NCBI RefSeq assembly: GCF_005116655.2
Contig: NZ_CP050698.1
Coordinates: 5,062,001 to 5,126,000 of the forward strand
DNA from: Desulfosediminicola flagellatus
GTDB taxonomy: Bacteria > Desulfobacterota > Desulfobulbia > Desulfobulbales > Desulfocapsaceae
DNA: 64,000 nt
Direction: 5' to 3'
Of this stretch, positions 35,891-44,384 are shown piece by piece. Position numbers and translations under genes: made by a program. Numbering within the stretch: position 1 is the stretch's first letter; each line of letters opens with the position of its first letter. The notes below the pieces were generated by a model, which was given only the letters and a program-made list of their open reading frames with translations, did no database searches and was not told the DNA's origin.

Positions 35891-37900
35891 ATGGAACTAC
35901 TTTTGCTTACTGATATTGTCATTATTTTTGGGTTAGCCGTTACCGTCCTGCTGATATTCCATTATCTCAGTCTTCCATCTATTGTCGGACTGCTTCTAAC
36001 CGGTATCCTGGCAGGTCCACATAGTTTCGGACTAGTTGGGGCAGTTCACGAAGTCGAGATGCTTGCTGAAATAGGGGTCATATTGTTGCTCTTTTCTATT
36101 GGAATAGAGTTTTCATTCAAAAAGCTCATTGAAATAAAAAAACAGGTTGTTGTTGGCGGATCTCTCCAGGTAGGCCTGACTATTGTTGCAGTTTTTTTGA
36201 TTTCCAATCTCTTTGGTCTATCAACAGCCGATGCAGTGTTTATTGGTTTCCTGATAGCATTATCCAGTACAGCTATCGTTCTCAGACTGATTCAGGAAAG
36301 GGCTGAAGTTGACACCCCTCATGGCAAAACTGGCCTGGGAATTCTGCTTTTTCAAGATGTTATCATCGTTCCGATGATCCTCATAACTCCCCTGCTGGCG
36401 GGAATTAAACCTAACACAATCGATTCTGAAGTTCTTACCGTTTTCGCCAAAGGCATTTCAATAGTCATTCTGATTCTGGTTGCATCAAGATGGCTGATGC
36501 CCTGGCTCTTGCACCAAGTTGTTCGTACACGCAGTAAAGAATTGTTTCTGCTTAGTATTGTCGCCATATGCTTCGCCATAGCCTGGCTCACTGCAAGTGC
36601 CGGACTGTCGCTTGCACTGGGAGCGTTTATCGCGGGATTGATCATTTCTGAGTCCGAGTACAGCCACCAGGCACTTGGCAATATCCTTCCTTTTCGAAAC
36701 GTATTTACCAGTTTCTTCTTTGTTTCGATCGGTATGCTGTTGGATACCAGTTACCTTTTCAATAATTTGCCTATTATCCTGGTGGCCGCTGGCGGAACTC
36801 TGATTTTGAAAGCAGTGATTGCCAGCTTTGCTGTAATGCTCATGGGAATGCCTCTTCGCTGTGGAATCCTGACAGGCCTGTCTATTTGTCAGGTGGGAGA
36901 ATTTTCATTCATTCTATCTAGGACCGGAGTAAATCACGGACTTATTGCCAACTATTACCAACTGTTTCTGGCAGTGGCTGTCCTGACGATGGCTGCCACA
37001 CCCTTCATCATCGCATTTGCACCACGTTTTGCTGATAATTTTCTCCAGGCTCCACTTCCTCAAAAACTAAAAACCGGGCTATGGCCTTTACCGGAAGATA
37101 ATAACCTTACAAAACTGGAGAAACATCTGACCATTATCGGTTTTGGCTTAAACGGTCGAAATGTTGCCTATGCAGCTAAAATGTCGGGCATCCCATACAA
37201 AATTATCGAATTGTCATCTGATATCGTTAGGTCAGAACGGGAAAAGGGAGAGCCAATTTTTTATGGCGATGCCATTCATAAAGAAGTCCTGCAGCATGCC
37301 GATATTGAGGATGCGAGAGTGGTTGTTGTAGCCATTAACGACCCGACCGCCACCCGAGAAATTGTCGAAACTATCAGAAATCTGACCGAAAAAGCCCATC
37401 TCATTGTTCGTACCAGGTATCTTACGGAAATGAAGCCGCTCTATGATTTGGGCGCCAATGAAGTAATCCCGGAAGAATTTGAAACATCGGTGGAAATTTT
37501 TTCACGTGTCCTGGCTAATTATCTTGTACCAAGGGATGAAATAGACAAGCTTGCCATTCATCTCAGATCTGACGGATATGAGATGTTCCGTATGCTCCCA
37601 GGAAAATCATCTTTGCTCTCAAAAATAGACCTTCACCTCCCGGATGTTGAAGTTGCCGCCATCCGCATTGAAGAGAATTCACCAGTGGTGGGCAACACAC
37701 TGCTCAATCTTGAACTGCGGAAAAAACATGGTGTGACGGTTCTCGCTGTGCGACACGATTCTCAAACCTTTTCCAATCCTGAAGTGGATGCACCTTTTTG
37801 TGTAGACGATATTCTTTATGTAGTCGGCACACCGGAAAAGCTGGCTGATATTAGACCATTGTTCAAGCAGGATGAGAAGTCAGATAACACAGTAAGTTGA
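35891..37900 (+). CDS. CPA2 monovalent cation:proton antiporter with RCK domain (KefB/YbaL-like)
   Basis: A 669-residue inner-membrane antiporter, probably K+/H+ or Na+/H+. Residues about 1-380 form the 12-helix Na_H_Exchanger domain (L-L-T-G-I-L-A-G-P, L-S-S-T-A-I-V, F-Q-D-V, S-I-C-Q-V-G-E-F-S-F). A TrkA-N/RCK nucleotide-binding domain follows (I-I-G-F-G-L-N-G-R near 415; Y-G-D-A near 456), then a TrkA-C domain (about 570-655). Length and domain order match YbaL/KefB proteins. There is no KefF/KefG-type ancillary gene beside it. Monocistronic. Confidence 0.92.
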   Translation: MELLLLTDIVIIFGLAVTVLLIFHYLSLPSIVGLLLTGILAGPHSFGLVGAVHEVEMLAEIGVILLLFSIGIEFSFKKLIEIKKQVVVGGSLQVGLTIVAVFLISNLFGLSTADAVFIGFLIALSSTAIVLRLIQERAEVDTPHGKTGLGILLFQDVIIVPMILITPLLAGIKPNTIDSEVLTVFAKGISIVILILVASRWLMPWLLHQVVRTRSKELFLLSIVAICFAIAWLTASAGLSLALGAFIAGLIISESEYSHQALGNILPFRNVFTSFFFVSIGMLLDTSYLFNNLPIILVAAGGTLILKAVIASFAVMLMGMPLRCGILTGLSICQVGEFSFILSRTGVNHGLIANYYQLFLAVAVLTMAATPFIIAFAPRFADNFLQAPLPQKLKTGLWPLPEDNNLTKLEKHLTIIGFGLNGRNVAYAAKMSGIPYKIIELSSDIVRSEREKGEPIFYGDAIHKEVLQHADIEDARVVVVAINDPTATREIVETIRNLTEKAHLIVRTRYLTEMKPLYDLGANEVIPEEFETSVEIFSRVLANYLVPRDEIDKLAIHLRSDGYEMFRMLPGKSSLLSKIDLHLPDVEVAAIRIEENSPVVGNTLLNLELRKKHGVTVLAVRHDSQTFSNPEVDAPFCVDDILYVVGTPEKLADIRPLFKQDEKSDNTVS

Positions 37901-38337
37901 CTTTGCAAGGATTTCTCCTGGTAACCTCAACAATTGTGCAAAGAACAGAGGGTAGGATTGTTCCTGTATACCTTCAGAGCCGGACCATCCTCGGGAAACT
38001 CCACTCACCAGACAGGAGCTACCGCATCCTCACAGGACGAGTGTAAAATTTCAGATTTGCTTAAATGGTTAACATTTCCGATACTATCCTATTGAATTTC
38101 CAATGAAATGATATTCCCGCAAATAAACAGTAGTAGCATCAAACTGATAAGGTTGACTAATTCTAGAACATTAGAATAGCCAACCTGAATGGTTATTGGA
38201 TCTATGCTTCTCATATACACTGTTTAATGTAAGCTGATCATCTCATCTATAGCTCCCTGATAGATGCCAATCGGAAAGATATTTCTTGACGTTCACCACA
38301 ACATAATATATTTGTATGTGCAACTAAGGAGTCAGGT
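37901..38337. other. Gap ahead of marR
   Basis: About 440 bp, no gene seen. The only notable site is the TTGTATGTGCAA operator-like sequence at 38312-38323. Confidence 0.5.
38312..38323. promoter_or_regulatory. MarR operator-like site 1 (TTGTATGTGCAA)
   Basis: Imperfect palindrome 15 bp before the marR start, of the form TTGYATGYRCAA shared with 38796-38807 and 38896-38907. It is placed for autorepression. Confidence 0.55.
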
Positions 38338-38772
38338 ATGGAATGCACTAAATCAAATCCGTTAGAATGTTGTCTTTTTTTTACAGCCAATTCCCTTGCC
38401 CGTGACATAACACGGATGGGAGAAGAGGAATTTGCAAGCATTGGCATGACACCGTCCTATGCCTTTCTGATGATGCTTGCCATTGAATCTCCAGGTATTT
38501 CGCAAAAGGAAATTTCTCAAAAGATGAACATGGCACCATCAACGGTCTCACGGTTTATTGATGCCTTGGTGAAAAGAGGGATTTTGCAAAAGGAAGGGCA
38601 GGGGCGTATGACCTTTATCCACCCTACCGATAAAGGTTTGCAACTCCAAGAGAGTATAAAGGAAGTTTGGAAGAACCTCTACGAACGATACAGTATCATC
38701 CTTGGTAAGGAAAATGGGGATGAATTGACCCGTCTTTGCCTGGAGGCAAGTAGAAAGTTGCAACAGGAATAG
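38338..38772 (+). CDS. MarR-family transcriptional regulator
   Basis: A 144-residue winged-helix regulator. The recognition region is G-I-S-Q-K-E-I-S-Q-K-M-N-M-A-P-S-T-V-S-R, followed by the wing around R-M-T-F-I-H-P-T-D-K-G. The N-terminal cysteines (residues 3, 11 and 12) could sense oxidants, by inference. Start follows AAGGAG. Operator-like palindromes before this gene and twice before the following redox genes suggest it represses itself and them. Confidence 0.88.
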   Translation: MECTKSNPLECCLFFTANSLARDITRMGEEEFASIGMTPSYAFLMMLAIESPGISQKEISQKMNMAPSTVSRFIDALVKRGILQKEGQGRMTFIHPTDKGLQLQESIKEVWKNLYERYSIILGKENGDELTRLCLEASRKLQQE

Positions 38773-38795
38773 TTGTAATTTATCCGAACCATCAC

Positions 38796-38807
38796 TTGTA
38801 TGCACAA
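38796..38807. promoter_or_regulatory. MarR operator-like site 2 (TTGTATGCACAA)
   Basis: Second copy of the TTGYATGYRCAA palindrome, 136 bp upstream of the flavin reductase gene and exactly 100 bp before site 3. Confidence 0.55.
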
Positions 38808-38895
38808 CTAACACTCAACATTCCTAGAGACACAAGTAAGCATTAAGAAATGAATACGGAGATAATTCGAGAACTAACGGCATGTATGTCCATAT

Positions 38896-38907
38896 TTGCA
38901 TGCACAA
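38896..38907. promoter_or_regulatory. MarR operator-like site 3 (TTGCATGCACAA)
   Basis: Third copy, 24 bp before the flavin reductase ribosome-binding region, well placed to block transcription of the redox genes. Confidence 0.55.
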
Positions 38908-38931
38908 CTTACTGATGAAAGGAGAATACAA

Positions 38932-39507
38932 ATGAAACGTGTAGCTATTGGCGGAAAAAACGCTCTCTATCCCTCGTTAACAACAATAGTCGGAGCCGAG
39001 GTCGATGGAAAACCGAACTGGATTACTATTGCCCACGTCGGGATCATGAACCACTCATACGGTGAAGTACCACAGTATCTTTCCATAGGTCTTCACTCAT
39101 CACATTATACAAATAAGGGAATTCACGAGTATGGAGAGTTCAGCATCAACATTCCCTCCCAGGCAATGCTCCAGATTACCGATTATGCCGGACTTGTAAC
39201 TGGAGAAAAGGTTGATAAAAGCGAACTCTTTCCATTGGAGAGCGGCAGCCTGAACCATGCACCGCTCATTGCCAACTGCCCTGTATCCATGGAGCTGAAA
39301 CTTTCACAAACCGTCAATATAGGCCAACATGAAATTTTCATCGGCGAGGTGGTAAACACATATATTGATGAAGCATGCCTGACAGACGGCAAACCTGACT
39401 TGGCCAAGATAGATCCCCTTCTCTTTGACTTCATGATGATTGACTACTGGTCAATCGGCAAACGAACGGGAAAACCGTGGAGAGATGGAAAATCACTTAA
39501 AAAATAG
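38932..39507 (+). CDS. Flavin reductase-like FMN-binding protein
   Basis: A 191-residue protein of the flavin_reduct (split-barrel FMN) family. Start at 38932 after AAAGGAG; an earlier in-frame ATG overlaps operator site 3. Family features: P-S-L-T-T-I-V-G-A, N-W-I-T-I-A-H-V-G and Y-G-E-F-S-I-N-I-P. First gene of the MarR-linked redox set, 33 bp before the tautomerase gene. Probably uses NAD(P)H to reduce flavin or a small quinone-like substrate; partner unknown. Confidence 0.85.
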   Translation: MKRVAIGGKNALYPSLTTIVGAEVDGKPNWITIAHVGIMNHSYGEVPQYLSIGLHSSHYTNKGIHEYGEFSINIPSQAMLQITDYAGLVTGEKVDKSELFPLESGSLNHAPLIANCPVSMELKLSQTVNIGQHEIFIGEVVNTYIDEACLTDGKPDLAKIDPLLFDFMMIDYWSIGKRTGKPWRDGKSLKK

Positions 39508-39540
39508 AACACGACACACAATAATCAGGAGAAGACGACA

Positions 39541-39741
39541 ATGCCGGTAATCACGTATCAAGGCGCTCACCTCAGCACAGAAATGAAAAAAGAACTCATA
39601 GAAAAACTAACTGCTACCGCAGTTGAAATAACACAGACTCCCTCCAATTTTTTCACTGTCATCATTCAGGAATTCAGTGATGAAAATCTCGGTGTTAATG
39701 GAGAAAGTGTATCAGATATTAAAGCTCGTTTACATGGCTAA
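39541..39741 (+). CDS. 4-oxalocrotonate tautomerase-like enzyme
   Basis: A 66-residue protein with the catalytic Pro after the initiator Met (M-P-V-I-T-Y), as required in this superfamily, and the usual K-K-E-L-I-E-K-L helix. It tautomerises small keto/enol compounds; exact substrate unknown. AGGAG precedes the start. It is followed 22 bp on by the FMN reductase. Confidence 0.85.
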   Translation: MPVITYQGAHLSTEMKKELIEKLTATAVEITQTPSNFFTVIIQEFSDENLGVNGESVSDIKARLHG

Positions 39742-39763
39742 CCTACCCCCCAAAGAGGTCCTA

Positions 39764-40333
39764 ATGAAGATAATAGGAATTAACGGAAGTCCACGTCTAA
39801 AAGGAAATACCGCCCAGTTGCTTGATGAAGCCTTACAACAAGCCGAGAATAATGGCGCCGCAACCACAACCTATAACCTTAACCGGTTGAATCTCAAAGG
39901 TTGCCAAGGATGTTATAAATGTCGTGAGATCGGCAGAGAAGGAACCTGTGTTTTGAAAGATGACATGAACCAGATCCTTGAGGAGATCCTCTCAGCCAAT
40001 GCTGTGGTACTCGCCTCACCTGTTTACATGTGGCAAATGACAGCCCAGACAAAGATTTTCACAGATCGCTTGATGCCTTTGCTAAAGCCCGATTACTCTT
40101 CCAGGCTTAGTGGCCAAAAATTGTTATCCATTTATACGCAAGGCCAACCTGATCTGGAAAAATTCAAACAGTATTTTGATTATGTGAATGCCATGTTCTC
40201 CTTCCTGGGATTCAGAACCCAGGAACCGCTGGTCGCCGGATGGTTACGGGATGTCAATGATATACATGAGCAACCCGAAGCTAAAGAAAACGCACGTAAA
40301 GCTGCAGAGAACCTGATACTTGCCGACTGGTAA
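39764..40333 (+). CDS. NADPH-dependent FMN reductase / iron-sulfur-type flavoprotein
   Basis: A 189-residue flavodoxin-fold protein. G-I-N-G-S-P-R-L-K-G-N-T is the FMN phosphate loop and G-C-Q-G-C-Y-K-C a compact cysteine motif (ISF-like). The start at 39764 follows AGAGG; upstream in-frame ATGs lie inside the tautomerase gene. S-P-V-Y-M-W-Q-M-T-A-Q-T-K is the second flavin-contact segment. Likely reduces quinones, nitro compounds or metals in a stress or xenobiotic context, by family. Confidence 0.85.
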   Translation: MKIIGINGSPRLKGNTAQLLDEALQQAENNGAATTTYNLNRLNLKGCQGCYKCREIGREGTCVLKDDMNQILEEILSANAVVLASPVYMWQMTAQTKIFTDRLMPLLKPDYSSRLSGQKLLSIYTQGQPDLEKFKQYFDYVNAMFSFLGFRTQEPLVAGWLRDVNDIHEQPEAKENARKAAENLILADW

Positions 40334-40344
40334 CTGACCATGCC

Positions 40345-40508
40345 TAGTGTCATGTCATGTGTCAGATGTCGTAATCATGTGAAGCTTTTTCTCTTCCTGC
40401 GAGGCACGAGTGATGGAGGATAGCAGCGCTATGTAACAGAACCAGTAACGAAGTCAGAAAGTGAAAAGGGCGAACAGGATTAGACATCTGAGGCATGACA
40501 GGACACTA
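40345..40508 (+). mobile_element. MITE-like inverted-repeat element, copy 2
   Basis: The best-preserved 164-bp copy: ends TAGTGTCATGTCATG and CATGACAGGACACTA, terminal repeats agreeing at 23 of 26 positions. It lies between the FMN reductase stop and the nitroreductase start (48 bp downstream), in the same orientation as copies 1 and 3. Confidence 0.88.
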
Positions 40509-40556
40509 GGGTGATCCCATCAAGAATCCAACTTATTCACCCAAGGACTAGAAAAA

Positions 40557-41090
40557 ATGAACGAGTGTATAAATGTCATCCTGAAACGGGGAAGTGTCAG
40601 AAATTATACTGAACAGACTGTTTACGCTGAACAATTGGAATTATTGGCGCGAGCAGCAATGGCCGCTCCATCTGCCGCCAACAAACAACCATGGGAGTTT
40701 ATTATAATAACAGACCATGAGAAACTGAATGAATTGGCAGAGAAGCTACCCTATACCAAAATGACGAAGAAGGCTTCAGCTGCAATGGTAGTCTGCGGTA
40801 ACATCAACAGAGCATTGGCTGACTGGGAGCAGGACTTTTGGATTCAGGACTGTTCGGCGGCAACCCAGAACATTCTGCTGGCTGCAGAGGACATTGGATT
40901 AGGAGCAGTTTGGACGGGAGTTTACCCTTCAGAAGAACGAGTTAAAATCGTATCCGAAATACTTGCTCTGCCAAAGCATCTCATACCTCTGAATCTTATT
41001 CCTGTTGGGTATCCAGTGACTCCACTCAAATATTTAGAAAAATTTGATCCTACACGAATTCACTGGAATTCATGGGAAAAGGAAAAATAA
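40557..41090 (+). CDS. Nitroreductase-family protein
   Basis: A 177-residue FMN-dependent oxidoreductase. R-G-S-V-R-N-Y-T (FMN phosphate), A-A-P-S-A-A-N-K-Q-P-W (flavin/dimer) and G-L-G-A-V-W-T-G-V-Y-P are classic; length matches short nitroreductases. It follows the redox cluster but is separated from it by repeat copy 2, so it may have its own promoter. The next gene begins one base after its stop. Confidence 0.9.
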   Translation: MNECINVILKRGSVRNYTEQTVYAEQLELLARAAMAAPSAANKQPWEFIIITDHEKLNELAEKLPYTKMTKKASAAMVVCGNINRALADWEQDFWIQDCSAATQNILLAAEDIGLGAVWTGVYPSEERVKIVSEILALPKHLIPLNLIPVGYPVTPLKYLEKFDPTRIHWNSWEKEK

Positions 41091-41091
41091 G

Positions 41092-42031
41092 ATGAGATCT
41101 TTTTACCGCTACCTGATCTTTTTAAGTTTCGCCGCCCTACTTCCGGTGATAGTAATGGCGCAACCCAGCGACATTCATCAGACACAAACAATTTTTACAA
41201 TGCCTAAAGGACATTTTTTCGAGAACATAGCCTCAGGGCCTGACGAAGCATTCTACCTAACTGATTACACTGGCAAAGCTATCTATCGGTATACAACCGA
41301 GAGCGGCTTGACACTGTTCAAGACTACTGATGGTCATCCAGTTTCCCTGCGTTTTAATAAGGATGGCGATGGATTGCTTGTTGTTCACAGAATACCGATC
41401 CGTGCCGGTCCCTCCTTTACGAAGTCCATGGCACTGTACCGGATCACCATCCAAGGAGATATCTCATTTCTAAAAGAGGTACCTGAAGCATCCTTTCTCA
41501 ACGGGATGACAATGCTGGATGAGCATACTTTTCTCATTGGAGATGCTATCAAGGGGATTATTTGGAAAATCAATATACAGGATGGCTCTTTTGGTATATG
41601 GCTTAAAAGTGACGCCCTCACTCAGCAGACACTTGGTGGCCATATTCCCGGTGTCAACGGAATCCAGATTTACGGAGACGATTTTTATGCAGCAAATGGT
41701 GATCGAGCACAAATTCTCCATGCGGGCATAGACCCGCAAGGAAAACCTGCAAGACTTACAATCTTACATGAAGATATCGTGGTTGATGATTTTGTGGTCG
41801 ATGAAAACAAGACCATCTATGCAACTACCCACGGTAATGATGTCCTCAAGGTCGAACCGGACGGCACCATTATTCTCCATCGCTGGCAAGGAACACGATG
41901 TAACCGGCAGTACGGCTGCACAATTTGGCACTGCTCTGGGTGATCGCCAATCCCTGTATATCGTCACCGATGGTGGCCTGATTTTTGGAGAAGATACCGG
42001 GGCGAAGCTGGTTCGTATTAAGTTGCCGTAG
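41092..42031 (+). pseudogene. Exported SMP-30/gluconolactonase-like beta-propeller, frameshifted near the end
   Basis: The signal peptide (about 1-24, ending V-M-A-Q-P) is followed by repeated propeller strands (G-K-A-I-Y-R-Y-T, F-L-N-G-M-T-M-L-D, P-G-V-N-G-I-Q). The reading frame fails near 41880-41900 (around residue 268), where the protein ends on an unrelated C-terminus. The +1 frame continues naturally with V-T-G-S-T-A-A-Q-F and ends Y-I-V-T-D-G-G-L-I-F-G-E-D-T-G. One indel would restore about 312 residues. Either a decaying gene or a sequencing error. Family members are lactonases or related sugar-acid enzymes. Confidence 0.8.
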
Positions 42032-42499
42032 TGTTTGCTTGACGTCGTCCCTGTTCCAGAAACTGCGGCCACTCTGTAATAGGAAGGACAAGAGTTTACC
42101 AGAATATAATGAGCAAGAGTTGACACAGAGATTTGTTGGCAAGGATTTGGCGGGGTTCTCTCAGAAAGCCTACAATTTGTCTGTCCTGAAAGGTGTAGTA
42201 TAGTGCAAACTCAGATTGAAGATTTACACTGCCTTTCCCTTTAGCTTGAGCTTCTTCCTGTATCCCTGCCCCTCTGATACCGTTACCTCAAGCAAAAACT
42301 CTACGGAAAAGTCACTCTATTTCAGATGATCCGGGTTGTTATTCTCTATTCATTCCGGTCAAACGCTGTTGCTGCTATAATACTACAATCAGGGAAAAAG
42401 GTGTTGTATACATATTACGTAATTTTGAACAGTTAACTCAACCATAAAACTTGAAAGGTTAAGTTTTTTTAATTTTCAAAAGAACAGGGGAGTTTTAAA
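42032..42499. other. Gap with no recognisable gene
   Basis: About 470 bp, A/T-rich toward the right. No gene, hairpin or repeat is supportable; GGGGAG near 42487 is the likely ribosome-binding site for the next gene. Confidence 0.4.
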
Positions 42500-43111
42500 A
42501 TGGTGCAACTAGGAAAGATTCAAAAACCAGATGTATCTGAATTTACTGGAAAAAGAAAACTCTATTGTATTGCGAATATTTATTCTTTTGAAGATGCGCC
42601 GGATGAATTTAACAAGCTCATTGAACAATACTGGTATGAGGTGATTCAGCATATAGAAAAGATTGAAATAGCAGGGAAGATAGAGAAGATTTTTTGCGAA
42701 ACGATTTATCAGCATGGAGATGAGGCCCTTAGTGTATTATCGAAAATAAATATCCACCTTTCAAGAATTATTGAGAAGAAGATGAAAGAAGGTGCAGCAC
42801 TGTTACCTTTGGAAAGTAGGGAAATACTGGGACCATATACTGATTGGGGAAACTGCTTAAGTGTTGTGTTTACAAACGAGGTATTCAATAAAGTTTTAGA
42901 ATTCTACAAAGAGTATTCAGAAAAGAGACTTCGTCACATGTTTGATACTATAGAGGAAAACCTCTCCGAAGCAGAAGCAGGGCTGTTAATAATGAAAGAC
43001 GAAGAAAGGGCTAAGTTTGAATTTCCAAAAGATATAGAAGTGTTTCTAATCACTCCACCATCATATGATGATATCATGACATGGTTGAGAACAACTCATG
43101 CAGCAACCTGA
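42500..43111 (+). CDS. Hypothetical cytoplasmic protein, 203 residues
   Basis: Soluble, highly charged, mostly helical protein with no signal peptide or membrane segment. Features visible: E-Q-Y-W-Y-E-V near residue 42, L-G-P-Y-T-D-W-G-N-C near 112, and a long charged helix (E-K-R-L-R-H-M-F-D-T-I-E-E). I do not recognise its function; the spacing of aromatic and acidic residues looks conserved-protein-like rather than random. Base composition is more A/T-rich than its neighbours, consistent with transfer. Confidence 0.75.
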   Translation: MVQLGKIQKPDVSEFTGKRKLYCIANIYSFEDAPDEFNKLIEQYWYEVIQHIEKIEIAGKIEKIFCETIYQHGDEALSVLSKINIHLSRIIEKKMKEGAALLPLESREILGPYTDWGNCLSVVFTNEVFNKVLEFYKEYSEKRLRHMFDTIEENLSEAEAGLLIMKDEERAKFEFPKDIEVFLITPPSYDDIMTWLRTTHAAT

Positions 43112-43508
43112 TTCATCAATGAAAAAGAAAGAAGGTGATACGTAATCGCTTTACAGGCAGGTGGGCCATAGGTCAGATTTCCGTTTTAATCAGGAACAAG
43201 CCTCTATAAGCAACATAAACATTCCCCCCGGCATCTCGTTCCTGATGGCCGACGCTCCGCATAATTAATTCAGTAGCATCCCAAACCAGGTTGACCTTAT
43301 AGTTCCTGTATCTCTACAAAGGAAGGGGACAGGAAGAACCTATAGGTGAATGGATATGTTGATTTCTTGTAACGTTGAGATGACAAGAATAAATTCCATT
43401 ACGAGTATCAATGCAGCTATACATACCAGTGGGCAAACTTCTCTTTCCATTTTAATACATGTATTGTTGAAGCATCATCATCTGGTCAAGTAGATTTGCC
43501 GCAATAAA
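43112..43508. other. Gap between convergent genes
   Basis: About 400 bp. No gene or clear terminator seen. Confidence 0.4.
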
Positions 43509-44318
43509 CTATTTTGGAAACAGCAAGGTGATAACCGCGCGAAAGGCCAGGCCCTCTGGTCCGCTGTCTGGTGATTCTGCCCAGTACCGTAAGCCACCTG
43601 AAAAACTGACGGTCTGCCCACCGATATTTGTCACTTTCGAAACAATCCCAGCAATAGGTATTGACCACTGCTCATTCTCCCAGTCATACGTGTTCTCTGC
43701 CTGCAATGTAAAGCTCCATGCCGTTGGCGTTGTATAGGAAAGAAACGGCTGAAGAAATGTTGCATTGATATCGTCGCGGTCGTCATCACCGGAAAAAGAC
43801 CAGATATGGTTCATAAGAGCACCATAGGTCCAGGGGCCTCGCTGAGCGAGTGCCACTACTGTCGGGCCCACTCCCCATTTGTCGGTAGTCAGCAGGTCAT
43901 CTGAACCGGTGGGAAAAAGAAATACCGGGCCGGCACCCCAAATCCAGCCATTTTCTGTTGGATTCTTTGGCGAGAAAAACACACTTTGTACAATATCGCC
44001 AATACCCGATTGACTGCCCGCACCAGCAAAAATGTCATCCTGATAGACAACAGGCAGGATAGTACGAGAGATAAGGTTCCAGTCCTCACTGATACTAACC
44101 GGTACTACCGGCTGGATATTGAGGGTCAACCTTTCACCATCGTCATTTGCGCCAATATTCCTATCATAGTTAAACTGGAACGGTACACTGATCAAAGCCG
44201 CCACCGGATTCTGGAGCTGTTTGGCCAGTTCTTCCTCGGTTTTGGCTAGAAGAACAGTGGGGATAGCACAACATATAAGTACAGCAGTAGCGATTGGAGC
44301 AATTCTGGAAAGTTTCAT
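43509..44318 (-). CDS. Outer-membrane beta-barrel protein (Phenol_MetA_deg-like)
   Basis: A 269-residue exported protein with a signal peptide (about 1-25, ending L-L-A-K). Alternating aromatic/polar strands and a C-terminal F-P-K motif suggest a small outer-membrane barrel. G-P-V-F-L-F-P-T-G-S, W-G-V-G-P-T and the Y-D-W-E-N-E-Q-W-S-I-P segment recur in the protein at 50376-51602 (Y-D-W-E-S-E-Q-W-T-V-P), so the two are paralogues. It lies 66 bp after the D-aminoacylase-like gene, probably the same operon, and could admit its substrates. Confidence 0.78.
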   Translation of the reverse strand: MKLSRIAPIATAVLICCAIPTVLLAKTEEELAKQLQNPVAALISVPFQFNYDRNIGANDDGERLTLNIQPVVPVSISEDWNLISRTILPVVYQDDIFAGAGSQSGIGDIVQSVFFSPKNPTENGWIWGAGPVFLFPTGSDDLLTTDKWGVGPTVVALAQRGPWTYGALMNHIWSFSGDDDRDDINATFLQPFLSYTTPTAWSFTLQAENTYDWENEQWSIPIAGIVSKVTNIGGQTVSFSGGLRYWAESPDSGPEGLAFRAVITLLFPK

Positions 44319-44384
44319 ATTTTTTTACCCTTACTAATTTTCAATGAGATTACGTATCTGTTGTATACTCCTTTTCAGAAAGGA

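Noticed and set aside
43112..43508. Possible terminator between convergent genes
   Set aside because: Searched by eye; no stem of useful length followed by a T-run.
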